NCBI GenBank assembly: GCA_946406115.1
Contig: OX291555.1
Coordinates: forward strand, 11,736,001 to 11,800,000
Source of the DNA: Apoda limacodes
Taxonomy: Eukaryota > Arthropoda > Insecta > Lepidoptera > Limacodidae
Reading direction: 5' to 3'
Length of the DNA stretch: 64,000 bases
Under the pieces are notes generated by a model that was not told where the DNA came from, made no database searches, and saw only the letters and a program-made list of their open reading frames with translations. Position numbers and translations under genes: made by a program. This document shows positions 11,221-23,589 of the stretch, one piece after another; the first letter of the stretch is position 1, and every line of letters begins with the position of its first letter.

Positions 11221-12404
11221 CTTTTTGTACATACCTAATCGTACAGCCTCGTTGGCCCCTTAAGTGCCTTCAAGCCGCTATAACTTTACTAATATCCAGT
11301 TAATGTTTCATGGCTCGGTTCCGTAGTTTAATGTAAAAGTGGCAAACAGAGGCACTATCATACTAAAATATTTGAGAGTATCTACCCGGTCACCCATCCT
11401 CCGGTATGCCGCACCGTACGCCAATAATCTTCGCATATCGATTCTCTGCTACACTTATCCATTCTCTCACGAACAAAAGAAAAAGGACAAAAAACGAAAC
11501 CTTGCGAGTCAAGCCAACGAACCGCCTTGAGGGCGACCTTCGTCAGTTTACAGCTTTTTGTGGGCAAAGCGCTACTACTTTTCACTAGTGTTCTGCAGAT
11601 CAATGCAAAAACCTTCCTTATGAAGTTATCTTCGCAGCTTCGCCCGCGCGGAATCAGTTATCGCTTATCATGGTGGGATTCCTTCGGTATTTTTTCATAG
11701 GAATTAAAAGTAACCTCTGTTCTTTTCCGTTCTTTCAGCTATACCTGTGTACAAAAACCGGTCAAGTGGGAGCCGAACTTGCGAAGCGAAGGTTACATAC
11801 TGCCGGCGGAACATTAACGTACTGCCATTTTATCAACTCGCTTTCTTGTTTATTAATTCGGTAAAATTTGCAATCTATTTTTAACCGACTTCCTGATGAG
11901 CTTACGACTTAAAACTTAAATGCAGCTTAAAACCCGATTACACTGTAATATATTCAAATTTCGAAATTCAAAAAAGTCATCATTTCAAGTCTATTACGTA
12001 CGCAATTATATTAATTCATTAACAAAATTTATTTAAAATTGCTAAAAAAAATTTAAAGTTGCTCAGTACAAGAAATTCCGGCACCTTTGCAAAAAATATT
12101 AAAAAATAATGGTATTCTTTTCACGAAAGCGCCGAGCTCTCAATTATTATTTTTCAAAGTTAAACTTGGGAACTTCGGAGATTATGGTAAAAATCATTTT
12201 GTATGAATAAAATCTACGGCCTTTTCAAAAAAAGCGTTTAAATTGTGTAATGAGAAAATTTTAAATCAATATAATTTATAATGTCATCTTGTACAGTACC
12301 CAAAATTAATAATAGCGAAATATCAAATGAAATTGTACCAAACGTCCAAAATGTTTGATTTCTTTCAAAAAATAAGTTCAAAAAGGTATGTATTTATTTT
12401 TGGT

Positions 12405-12640
12405 ATTTTTGGCCTGCGGTTTCACCCGCCCTAAATTTGGTTATCGGTGTAGGACTTCAACGGTAGCTTCTCAATTATAGAAAAAAAACCTACTCACGCT
12501 TGACCTTTCCAAGTAGCCTATGTCTTTTCTCGGGACTCAAGCTATCTCCATGGCAAATTTCATCTAAATCGGTTTAAGCGTGAAGAAGTCACAGACAGAC
12601 TGTGTTACTTCCGCGTTTACAATATTAGTATTGGATCATT
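12405..12640 (-). repeat. Dispersed repeat, inverted copy of 10555-10770
   Basis: The reverse complement reads GATGAAATTTGCCATGGAGATAG, then AGACATAGGCTACTTGG and CTACACCGATAAC, matching 10555-10770 along its length. The two copies are about 1.6 kb apart in opposite orientation. Confidence 0.65.
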
Positions 12641-12852
12641 TTAGTACATTATCGTACTGTGACTGTGCATACGGACCCTTTTTATCCACGCTGTGCAGAC
12701 TTGATCACGACCGACAGCATGTTACGGATCGTAAAACTTGACTTCCTGCAATATTGTTATGTGAAATAGCGGATCCACTTACACTACACATACAAAAAAC
12801 CTAACTCAAGTTTTTTACAAAGTATATTTGTAAATGTTTTACAATCCGGCTG

Positions 12853-13003
12853 AGGGGCCACCCATTTAATACGTCACGCGCATAGAGGGGAGGGAGGGGC
12901 ATGCAAAGTGTGACAAAGGTAAATTGTTCATAGTAAAATTGGGTAAAAAGCGTGAGGGGGAGGGAGTGTAAAATGAAGGAAATTTCAATGGATGGCCCCT
13001 AAT
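12853..13003. mobile_element. MITE, GGGGCCAYCC terminal repeats
   Basis: About 150 bp bounded by GGGGCCACCCATTTAATACG and its near-complement GGATGGCCCC. The interior includes GCATGCAAAGTGTGACAAAG and a G-rich GAGGGGGAGGGAG block. The same ends and interior recur at 61287-61457, so the family call is well supported. Confidence 0.75.
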
Positions 13004-13974
13004 AGTCCGCGACGGTTTCTATATCATGCGGAACTCTGAGTGTATCAATCTCGAGTAATAATAGCTGATGAGATGCCGAGATGCCAAAAACAATTTTATT
13101 TTCTCCTATGTTTTCAACAAATTGTAAAGTGCAAAACTTTATAATTTTATTTGCTCCTATGTTTGCAGCAAACTAAACATACGACTCAAAGAACATGCTT
13201 TAGAGGTTTAAGTTTTAATTTTAGTAGGTTTTTGAAGCCGGCTTAATTTTATATTCAAATAAAAATACTTCCCGTCCACCCAGAAAGCATACCTACTGCT
13301 AAAATAACAATCAAATTTGAACTTTTTACTAGTTTAAATCCCCAAGAAGTAGGTCACAATAAACAGTGAAAGTAAAGTCCGAAATCGAATCCGCGACCTT
13401 GGGGAGACGTCGCGACGCGCCTCAGGGACCGCGTAATATCGCCCAAGTGGGACACGGAAATCGGTCAAGTGCGATCATTAACTACAAGGTACATTTAGAA
13501 GTAAAGCTTTTATACCATCGTTGCGTATACGGCCGGAGAAATAAACAAGAAGAAATGTTAACGTCAACATTACCATCCACTTCAATTACCGCGAGGCTGC
13601 ATTGCTCTCTTATACATACACTTAAAGTTAGGTTAAAATTTATGAGAAAAATAAAAAAAAAACCGAAGGGTCGGTGGAGGCAAACCTCTTTGAACATATC
13701 TCGATCTAATTGAGTCTGTTATCCGAAAAGGCGGTCAAGAGTAACCGAACGTGTATGCCAGCAAGTAATGAAGCACAAGTGTCACAAATCTGCCCTCTGC
13801 CTACCCTTGGGGTATTACGCGTGATGTTATATGTATATGTGTGTATGTGTATGTATATTATGAAGGTAGGTATAAATGTAGGTTAAGGTAAAATCCATCG
13901 TATCTCGGGATATATGTATGGGTATCCTTCGAAAAAAATGCAGTATACGTGTCTATGCATTTTTTTTATACAAT

Positions 13975-14480
13975 TAAGGTGGCAAAAAAGCTTGCGGTCC
14001 GCCTGATGGTTAGCAGTCACCGCAGCCTATGGACGCTTGCAATACCTGGGCATCATTCGCGCGCCCTTCAAAAATCTAATACCTCTTTCTTGAAAAACCC
14101 CATACTGTAGTCCTCAGGCAACCTCGGCAGGAAGATCATTCCACAACCTTAGCGGTGGTGGGAGTTTCTCCAACCATTTAGGTTCAAAAACATGAGGATG
14201 AATTACCTGCCCTGCCAATCGAATGGTGCGACGGTAGAAAGTAGCCGTAGGCATCATTTCATTATACAAGCGGTAGAACACACACAGGGAGGCAAAGTCT
14301 CTCCTCAGACTTAAGGGTTCGATACGGCTTGCGAGTTTTGGGATCGTCGACGATTCTCACAGCCCGTCGTTGAACCGAATCAAAAGGGCCAAGCTGATAT
14401 CCGAGTGCACCCGCCCAGATATGGTAGCAGTACTCCATATGGGGCCGGACTTGCGACTTGTGAAGCAGCAACCTTTTTTA
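13975..14480 (-). mobile_element. CR1-type LINE 3' fragment
   Basis: Minus-strand remnant of a LINE. It encodes SQVRPHMEYCYHIWAGAL and QLGPFDSVQRRAVRIVDDPK (ORF2 C-terminal region), then, after a frameshift, FYRLYN- and PTATFYHR-type sequence, and ends in the family tail complementary to AAGCTTG...GCGTCCATAGG. It is disrupted and 5'-truncated. Intron 1 of Sik3. Confidence 0.75.
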
Positions 14481-15279
14481 ATGCCACAAACGCCCCGCCA
14501 GATGTTAAGAATCACCGAAGTCTATTGATGCTTCTATGTAACCCTAAGGGGATTATTCGCGTGTTGTCGACTCCATAAAAATCTAAGTACTTCTTGTAAA
14601 AATGCCTTTAGTTGGTAAGTGAACAATTTGAGAACACCTGAACCGATTTAGGTTTAATTTTAAGATTAAAATAGCTGTCCGAAAATTAGAAAAAGCTGGT
14701 TTTAATACTAAATAGGATATTTGACATAGTGTCAAAAAATAGTTAGTTGTTTCTTATAAATCAAATTCTTGTTTATTTCTCTAACCGGTACAAATTTTTA
14801 ACCAACTACCCGATGAGCTTGAGAATTGGAATTGTAAACATAGCTCAGAACCCAATAACAATGCAAAATTCAACTTTACTTAAATTTAGTATGTTCTAAT
14901 TTTTTCAAGCATTTTCATTCTAAATGTATAACTATGATCATTACTAATGTTTCAGTAATTACTAAAATACGTAATTTGCCCCATCAACTGCCGCCCATTT
15001 AACTAAGAAACATTTTCATGAGGCTTAAGTCGAAACCATAAAAATAGCATCCATCTATATATTTCGTATTTTATAAGACCTATATTCTGAAGACGTTATA
15101 TCGGAACATTAGGCCATTTACTGTTTTTAGTAGTTAAAAAATAAATGCAATTTATGTATACCTACATAGGTAAAAGTATTAAGATATAACAATGGGAATA
15201 TATTTTTTTCTAAATAGGTAAGTAAATATAGAGGGGGACCTCTATATACCCAAGAATATATTATCTAATACAAGCAATT

Positions 15280-15740
15280 CTTGTATATCTATATATATAA
15301 AAATTACGTGTCACGTTGTTTGTCCGTGATGGACTCCTAAACTACTGAACCGATTTTGATCAAACTTCGTAACTATCTGTTATTTGATCCAACTTAAAAG
15401 ATAGGATAGTTTTTATCTCGATGGTTTGTAAGTCGCCGGGTTTCAGAGGGACGGCAGCGGAATAACGTTCGCCGGGACCGCTAGTACATATATAAATCTG
15501 AATCTCGGAAACGGCTCCAACGATTTTCATGAAATTTAGCATGCATTAGGTTTCAGGGGCGATAAATCGATCTAGCTAGGTTTCATTTTTAGAAAACGTC
15601 GTTTTATCCGTTGCTTTAGGCAATGATAAACTGAAAAATATTACTCTTCCTGACATCTATTGGCGAGTAGTAATACTAAAAAGCATCACTAAAGCTATTT
15701 GACAATAGATGGCGTTGTTAAATAAAAAATTCGGTCCACC
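15280..15740 (+). repeat. Dispersed repeat, inverted partner at 23590-23930
   Basis: Contains ATATATAAAAATTACGTGTC, GGCGATAAATCGATC, TAGCTAGGTTTCATTTTTAG, AAAACGTCGTTTTATCCG and GACAATAGATGGCG. The 23.6-23.9 kb copy carries the same blocks close together, with both strands represented inside each copy, so the relative orientation is not simple. Non-coding and Helitron-like in feel, but no terminal hairpin was identified. Confidence 0.5.
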
Positions 15741-16479
15741 AGGTACTTGTCATATTCATTAAGCTATTTATGTACTAAGTACCGGAGGGAATATGGCACT
15801 CGCCATCCCTGCGCTGCGTCCCAAATTGCAGTGTATGGATGAACTGCAGTTCACGTAGTCACTGGCTGAAACAAGCCTTTCCGTGGCACTTGACTAAGTA
15901 ACATATATTTCATCTGTCACGTGACGTTTGTTATAATCGTCTTCTCTAGTGTAAAAAATTTAGCTTACTAGTTTAACTAGTTATAGGAATATTTTAATAC
16001 GTCGCTGAGAAGCGAGATCATCTCAAATCAATATTTTTTTAGAGCTGGTACATACCCCGACATAAAAGTCGCCGCTGGAGATCGATCAGGTGTGGCCCGG
16101 CCTTTAGGTATTAATAGGTATGTTTTAACAAGTAAAGAGAAAGCCGTAATTCTCCATACGATATTTTTATAATATGCAAAATAAATAAAGTCACTTAGCT
16201 GCTGCCAAAATCAATCGAAAATATTATTGTTTTCAATACTGATGTTTGTAATAATTTTGTGACGCATTTCTTTGGAATCAATTAAGATGATGTGCCAAGA
16301 ATGATAAATGAGCGTCCACTATAACTATATCTATCTTCATACATACTGGTGCCATAGTGACACAGTGTAGTTTGTTATCAGTGGAATAAACTCACATAAT
16401 CCGCTTTTGTCCAGGTATCTCATTCACAAAAAGTAAAATTAAGTTTTTTGTTATGATAGAAAATCTGTGTGGGTTTCTA

Positions 16480-16640
16480 TGTTGCCTCAGACGATGTATG
16501 TCCCACTGCAGGGGCACAGGCCTCTATTTGACAAAGGAGGCTTAGATTATAGTCCATCACGCTGGCCCAGAGCAGATTGGTGATGTTTCCAAGCTATTGG
16601 TGACTCAACATTTTCAAGCCCCCCAGATGGCCAGCCTAGA
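16480..16640 (+). repeat. Dispersed repeat (TCCCACTGCAGGGGCACAGG type)
   Basis: TCCCACTGCAGGGGCACAGG, then CACGCTGGCCCAGAGCAGAT, a block that is very common in lepidopteran non-coding DNA as I remember it. No coding potential. Confidence 0.5.
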
Positions 16641-16649
16641 TCAGAGTCA

Positions 16650-19305
16650 ATTTTTTTTTGACAGTCAATTGAGTCATTCTTAGTCCATCATCAAGCTCAG
16701 GTACATCGTAAATAACTTTTTGAAATGCAATTTTCTGTTGTTTCGAAACGAAATAGCCCACGAGTACTTAAGTCAGTATTATGTGAGATTCGCATCTACT
16801 AGCCTTGTTTGTGTATGCATGTCAGGGTAGATATAAACTCAAGGTTGAAGAAACCCTGTGTATATAAGGTGCCTTTTTTTATTACAGGACTCTGGGTGGT
16901 ATCTTCTGTAAGTAAATGGTAGGAACTCATTGCTATATAGTGAGAAATAAAAATGTTAAACTAAAAGACGATCTAAGAGGGCTGGCGTGTGAAATATGAT
17001 ATGATGTAATAGAAAGTTAGTTTAGACTACATGGAATTTTTGTTAATGAGAATAGAAGGCTGTATCAAGTGGCACCTATTGTACGAATTGGAGTTTGGTT
17101 TTGAGCCTAAGGTAGCCACTGTTTTGTTGGCATTTGCAGCTAACATATACAGATTCAGGCAGTTTGGTAGGATATCCAGAAGTCGTTTCATTTTAGTAGC
17201 TGCAAAAATTTTACTGTGAGAGGAAGTTATCATACGGTTACAGTGCCAAAGTGACATTTTCAACACCTTTAGCTAAATCAGGGTGCTTAACAATAGTGAT
17301 GGTATTTGTGAAGACTGCTTATATCTGTAAGTGAAGTGCCTATCTAAGTAAACCTCGTCTCCAATGACTTCAAGCAATTTTTACTGTTAACCATATTGTA
17401 AAACCTTTGTCCTTTCACAATGATGCTACCACTAACTAGGCAGAGACATGCATTAATTTTGTTAATGTTATTATTCCTTTTGTCTATTATTTTACCATTA
17501 GATGTCCCAGTACTTTCTAAAAATCCTCAAATAAAGGCTTACAGCTACAGTAAAACTGCATCATTAATTAGTACTGATTCTGGAAACATGGATCTGCCAA
17601 TGGTTTGATGATGGGATTTGGCATTGTTTGAGAACAGTGAAGACGGAAATACCAAAGCTTACCACTATTTGTTGTCTATCACACAAAGTAGTGCACCACC
17701 TGAGCATGTTTACTTGGCAGGGTATCTTGGGCATCAATTGAAATTGAGACTGAATTAATTATTTTTGGACAGTCATCATGTTGACATACTTTTATTTATG
17801 TTGCCATCAGTCAAATGCTAAATTTTAAACTTTTATTGGACCAAATTTTATACCCAGACACCAGCTTGACTCTTTTTTCATGGTTCAGCTTAAGCTGTAT
17901 CGAATGCTTAGGTTTCAGAAGAGAATTTGACTCCCTGTGTGTTTTAACATTGTGTTCTGAGGTTGAATAGATAGGCAAACATACATACATTTCCAGATTT
18001 TTTTTTAGTTTAATTTTAATTACATCTAATCATTGCTTTTAAATTATTTTTAATAGTGTTGTTTTATAAATGGGACTTATGTGTTTTGTTAAATTTTTAA
18101 TGTTTTGTGCTGTATATGTATTGTTTTCCTGTATTGTGTGAGTGTTTATTAATGCCAAATAAATTTCTGCCTATGTCATATGAATATTAACAATTCAAGA
18201 TACTATAGTTACTGAATTTCCTGAGATGAAGACAGATAGTAGTTTCAGCTTATTTACTTAGTAGGTATGTGTCATATTACAAAGTAAAGATGATAAATGC
18301 TTTAATTTTGTTATTGTTGTTACTAAAATCATTCTTAAACAGTTATGTCATTAGTACAAGTCCTTTTTTTTTGTTGAAATTCTTTATTTTTATTTCAAAA
18401 ATGAGGAATTCGCGCGAATTATTTCTCCAAAATCAAAACACAAAAAATCCATGCTAGAATTTTTTTAGTTTTAAACCGTAAATACAAGTCATGTTACTTT
18501 CTTCGTTAAATTTTATTGTGATCAATAAACATTAAAAAATTAGTAGTCATTTTAGTCGATTAACTGTTTCCCACATACTTACTATTTCTTTTAAGTATAT
18601 TCAACTATTTTTCTGATTTTGTTGATAAAATAGTATTTTACACAGATGTTTATATTTTGCTTTAGACCTGGTTCTGGAATCAAGTACCTGGTTAACTACC
18701 CTCAAAGCCAAAAAATCTCTGCACAGGGTTCTTGAATGGTCCATGTAATATTCATGATTGGTGCTGTCATCTGCATTAAAATGTAACAGCTCATATAAGG
18801 CTAATGCCCATCAATGTGTGAGTAGGTCTCCAATCAAGTAACCTTCAGAAATTGTTTCACAATATAGGCAATCCAAGCATATGCAACCGGCAGAGGACCT
18901 ACATGATATTTAACAACTCTACTGAAATGTTGTAAATTTTTGTTTAAGGATTTTCTTGTTTGAGCAAGGCTGATTTTTCACCAGGATGGCTATGCATATA
19001 ATATGTAATAGTAGCGGGGGCTGGGGACATGGACTTCTGGTTAGCTCAAGATGGAAAAATGATTTTTTTTATTTAAGGTTCTGTAAGATATGGAGACAAT
19101 GTCCCTGTAGAGCAGAGTGATAGAAGAATTAATAAAAAAATGTACAGACTTCAAAACCGAATAAAAAGTTAAAAATAAACCTTACACAGATGAAACATTG
19201 CGCTTAGTGTTTCCGTCTCCAAATATATGCCAAAAAGTTTACATTAAAGATAGGATACAATTTCTACAATACTGTGTTAATATTAATAGTGGTCCCTATT
19301 AGAAC
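16650..19305. other. Sik3 intron 1, unassigned AT-rich stretch
   Basis: No exon, RNA gene or clear repeat family recognised. A hydrophobic 62-codon open frame on the plus strand (17420-17608) starts ALILLMLLFLLSIILPLD after a few residues, but there are no splice or homology signs that it is a gene. Confidence 0.4.
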
Positions 19306-19309
19306 TTGT

Positions 19310-19550
19310 TGATTCAATAAACTTTCTTGGCATAATACTGAACTCCAAACTTCAATAGGGTGCTCATATTCATAACCTAATTAGATGAAGAAAATAAGAC
19401 AATTGACTGATTTGATACTGCAAAAATAGTATATTTTAGGTATTTTCATACTTTAATGACATATGGCATCTTAATGTGGGGTAGCGCTGCTGATGTGAAT
19501 ACAATATTTGTGTCACCAAAATGGGCAATTTGTGCTACTGACATATATAT
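19310..19550 (+). mobile_element. Jockey-type LINE fragment (ORF2 C-terminal)
   Basis: Plus-strand DNA closely matching the minus-strand element at 42856-43581. It has TTTCTTGGCATAA, CTCATATTCATAACCTA, ACTGCAAAAATAGTATATTT and GGGGTAGCGCTGCTGATGT in the same order, with an internal deletion of about 30 bases. Stops and the deletion make it non-functional. It lies about 1 kb from Sik3 exon 1. Confidence 0.8.
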
Positions 19551-20593
19551 CAAAATGAAATGTTTAAATGTGTTGTTATTATTATAATTATTTCTTTTTT
19601 TTGAAACATTGATGATTTTATTTATAATTTCTTTACATAATGTATACTAGTTATGTTAACCAAATGGTTTTGTAAAACAGTAACTATCAAGTTTATTGCC
19701 GGTTTTTTTTCGGTAGAAATCCACATCGCGAACCGGATTTCAAAAAATAAAAACAGTATTTAATAACTGTTTGTGAAAACCTAATTTCAATAAAAAAATT
19801 AAATTTGACTTTGAAAAGAGGATTTTTTATTTCTAGTTGCTACTGAAGTGCTTGGACACATATCAGATGCTTATAATTGATTAAATTATGCCTATATTCT
19901 ATATCTTAATGAATTAGCTGTGTGTGTTTCCATTTGATTCAAAAGGGTTAAATTTTCTGGTCATAAGTAGAAGTATCATTGAAAGTATTAAATGATACCA
20001 TTAAATAACAAGACTGACCATATAATTGAATGGGAGGACATTCAATAAACTTGTCAATTGAAAATAATTGTAGAAAAAACACTTTGGAGGTCAAAAAAAG
20101 AAAAAAGTTACATCACCTAGCAGCCCTTTAGATCTAATAAATAGGATAAAACAAATTAATTACAGAATACAAAAGTAGGTATATCTTTAACCCAGGGAAC
20201 TTTTCAAATAGCAACATATAATCCGATAGAATAAAATAGTCCATTTAGAGTTGCAGGAAGTATGTAAACAACATTCTCGTCAAACTAGTTGGATAGCTAT
20301 TATTTTTTTATTAAAACTTACTTTAAGGTTTCAGCCCTTAGTCTTGCGCTGACAGCTTTTGTAAGTAACAAATAAGATGTACTGGACATGTAGAAGGTTT
20401 AAAAAAGTTTTAGGGTTTTTATAATCGTTCTTCCTGACCGACGAATGGAAAAAACCATGAAAACACATATTACAGAAAAACGAAAAACACATAAAACTTA
20501 ACCGATGGGTTAACAATGTACCCAGAAATAGAAAAAACATACCGTAAATTCGTGAAACACTGAAATATGCTGTAAAACAACTCTGATACGCAC

Positions 20594-20743
20594 CTTACTA
20601 TTTGTAATAACATGTGTGGCCAGTTTTACAACAGCAAAATTTCCTGTGCCTATCGTTTTTTCCAGTTCATAATTACCAACGCGCACTAATTGGTCTATTG
20701 GGAAATGTTTGCTCTTATGCATCGGTTTTAAATTGCTAGCCAT
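20594..20743 (-). CDS. Sik3: Salt-inducible kinase (Sik3-like), coding exon 1
   Basis: First coding exon of an AMPK-family Ser/Thr kinase that in animals acts downstream of LKB1 and phosphorylates CRTC co-activators and class IIa HDACs in the cytoplasm. It encodes 50 residues: a short N-terminus, then the start of the kinase domain (VRVGNYELEKTIGTGNFAVV) with the glycine loop at about residues 32-39. The ATG at 20743 is the first in frame; an in-frame TAG lies about 30 bases upstream. The exon ends in AAG followed by GTGCGT (donor), phase 0, and joins exon 2 to give the VAIK motif. The glycine loop has GTG where vertebrate SIKs usually have GKG. The next exon is 15.3 kb away. Sik2 is the alternative assignment, but later exons fit Sik3 better. 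Confidence 0.9.
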
Positions 20744-20759
20744 TTTCAATGAAATTTGT

Positions 20760-21250
20760 TCGAGCCCGATATCCTAGCAAACTTCTGTCACTCACTGTCG
20801 TTTAGTTTGGCATGACTGCCACAAGAGCGCTGCCATCGCTCACTCACTGACGTCATTTGTGGTAGGACGTTCAAGTTTAGCTCATAGGTTATAGATTGTA
20901 AAGGAAAGTAATCAAAGTAAATTAACGTATAATCAGCAATCTATTTTATAAAGGTCTACGTAAGCAAATAAATATCTCTAAAACTAAAAAAAATATTGAA
21001 TTAATATCTTATAATAAGAAACAAACCTATCAATAATATAAGTGTACACTTGAACATCACCGCCAACTGAAAAAAAAGTCGATTCACAACTTTCCGTGGT
21101 CTATCTGTTTCTTTCTATCTAACGAGAACCCAAATGAAAGAATGAGATAGTCTATTTGAACCCGTCGTAGAGGCCATATGACGTCAGAATTCAGCCTTGA
21201 CGTCAGTCGCGGCAATTTCAAACAATCAAACGTGTGATTGATACGTCACT
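20760..21250 (-). promoter_or_regulatory. Putative Sik3 promoter/5' region with CRE sites
   Basis: Region directly upstream of the Sik3 start codon. It carries three perfect CRE palindromes TGACGTCA at 20848-20855, 21179-21186 and 21198-21205, plus a half-site ACGTCA near 21243. Its GC content is higher than that of the flanking DNA. The transcription start cannot be placed from sequence alone. CREB-family binding is inferred from the motif only. Confidence 0.5.
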
Positions 21251-21259
21251 CACCCCCGA

Positions 21260-22675
21260 TTCGAATACTATCGATTTTTCAGTCAGAAAGATTGTGAACT
21301 ATTAAAATACAGAATGAGCTCTGCGACAGCTGTCATTGGAATCACGTCTATCAAGTTTCGTATTTTTATACGGGTAAATGTGTGCACGACAATGCCGTAC
21401 TTTATTGTTGCGAGCACAAAAAGAGAGACGTCTTAACCATAAAGTATTAGTTATCGATTTTGCAGTCAAAATCAACCGAAAAAATAGTTATTTAACAAAT
21501 TTAAATATTAGATTTACGCTTTATCATTCATAGTATGTATAGGTATATAAACATGCATTTAGCATTGTTTGTTTGTATTCGACTTATTGCGTTGAATCTT
21601 CGGTGAGGATTGTGCCCAAGGCCGCCGACAAAGTTTTTGAATACGTTCATTGAGAGCGGAAAGGAGACACAGGGAAAAGATCACTCTTTTCTTTTTAGAC
21701 GAAGAGGAGGTCATTTTATTTTTTAATGAATAATAAATTCAAAAATATATGATAATAGCAACAATAATCGGTTTTAATGATCAATTATCAACATCGTCCT
21801 AGCAGTAGGCCTATTACTGTGACCGCTGTTGCAGACATATATATTTTATAACGTTACAAAACTAGCACAAGAGTATTCAGCAGTAACGTTAAAGTAGGAG
21901 CATAAACCGAAATAGATTGGATGATTTTAACTTATAAAATTATTTACAGAACGCCCCAATTTTACGTTTTGGAAAATAGTATAGATACCTACGCCTAAAA
22001 CAAGAATCACGGCGAGCTAGGCTCATTTTAAGAAAATTCTCTAGGTACATACAATGCACTTAACATTTTGTACAATTTATTTACTTCGAACGTACATTGA
22101 TAACAGGATAAAAGAGTTTTTTTGAGTGCTCCGTTGTTATTCCACGCGGTCGTAGGTAGTGTTCGTTGTGTTTTATAAAACACTAGGGATCTGTTTCGAC
22201 TTCGTCCATGTGTTTTGGAACCCTTAACTTATTAGAACTAAAAAATCCAAAATGTTCGGAGTTTCGGACATTACTAGGGCATGCTTCTAGGAATTCCCGG
22301 TAGATACCTACCAAAAGTAATGCAGTTCAAGAAATTGTAAACTGATACTTGCGAAAAAAATCCCGGATCTTAAAATACCGCAGATATTTATCGATTTTAG
22401 TCAATAAGTTTGAGCACTAATTGGCCGTGGTAAAAGCCCGGAACCATCACCGGGAGTAGCGAGAAGTGAAAACTATTTTAGGTGCGTCTAGCAATTTTAA
22501 GCTAAGCTAGCAAAGCTTCTAACTTGCGATCCGTTACTGGAAGTAAAGGATTTTCTGGTTAAAATGTTAAGAAGAGGCATTTATTCAGTGTTTTGGTTTT
22601 AATATTATACACTTAACACTTCAATGTACCGATAGCCAAAGTGGCACCGCTAAGAAGAATGTAACACTGCCCAGG
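21260..22675. other. Unassigned stretch upstream of Sik3
   Basis: No convincing exon, RNA gene or repeat found on either strand. Confidence 0.4.
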
Positions 22676-22990
22676 TTACGACAGAATAAAAGGCTTCGCC
22701 ATATAGTCCATGACCGCTATGCAATGAGGCCGATTATTGTCCCGTGTCTTCTGTATGCACGTACTAGGGTAAACTATGTGTATGTGGTCCATGGTACCAA
22801 AATATTTTCGGAAACTGGTATGTTCGTGAGGCTGGCTTTCGTTAAATCGACGTCCGGAACGATTCGTAATGACCACGGAAAACAGCTTATAGAGAATTAA
22901 AAGCGAAAAGAGCGATAAGGTTGTGAGATCTTTGGACAAGATGTTGACAGGATCATGAATTGCGGTGTATAAATGTATAGAAACTCTCAA
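22676..22990 (-). repeat. Open frame of a dispersed repeat
   Basis: A 104-codon minus-strand open frame (containing SLFSLLILYKLFSVVITNRS and FRKYFGTMDHIHIVYP). The part encoding FRKYFGT...H recurs as broken DNA near 40780-40890 (AAATATTTT-GGAAACT, AACCGTAATGACTGGAAAA), so this is probably a piece of an unrecognised mobile element rather than a host gene. Confidence 0.4.
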
Positions 22991-23319
22991 TCTCTTTCAA
23001 TATTTCAGGTTTAAACAAAACGATTCTTCCAGTTTCAGTTTTCAGCCCAACTGACTGATCTATAAATATCATTTTCGAGCCCCTATTTCGCTACAAAGCC
23101 TCTCTAACACGTGATGTATTAATTTTTTTTCTACCCTAACCCTAACTCAATGCGTGTACGATACCATTAATCCACCACATATTGCAAATTTTTATTTTTA
23201 AAAGTAAGAAATTTAAATGCACTACGTTGGTATTAGAGAAATTAGCTTTATAGGCATTATTAAATGAAATCGTACGTCCCGTTCATAGTATTTTTATTGA
23301 TTTTTTTTTTGATTTACAG

Positions 23320-23540
23320 AGTGACAATATTTATATCTGCACCGGGTGCCACCCATGCAAGCAAGTCCTCCGGTTTCATCATTCAGGTGCGGGGGTTTCT
23401 TCAGTCGTGGTAGTGGTGGGGTCATTCCCCGAGTCTCCTGTTGAGTTGCTGCCCGCAGCTCCCCCCGAGGAGCTTGCACTCTCGTCGCCACCACCACCGC
23501 CACCGTCAGCGCTGGTAACCGCCCCAGGCTCTGCATCGTG
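23320..23540. other. GC-rich block with repeat-like open frames
   Basis: GC-rich compared with its surroundings. One plus-strand frame reads GSFPESPVELLPAAPPEELA followed by a proline run and a stop. It could be the end of a retroelement ORF, but no motif settles it. Confidence 0.3.
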
Positions 23541-23589
23541 AATTTAAATCGAGCTTACTTACTGAAACTTAGTACTTGTCACCTACACT

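Noticed and set aside
11382..11603. Overlapping ORFs on both strands near 11.4 kb
   Set aside because: No conserved motif on either strand. Likely chance open frames in a slightly GC-richer stretch.
13366..13713. 115-codon plus-strand open frame starting MKVKSEIESATLGRRR
   Set aside because: No domain, and sequence with SINE-tail character follows it (CTGCCCTCTGCCTACCC...GTGTGTATGTG). No splice context.
17420..17608. Hydrophobic 62-codon ORF as a small membrane protein
   Set aside because: Short, AT-driven hydrophobicity inside a long intron, with no homologue known to me.
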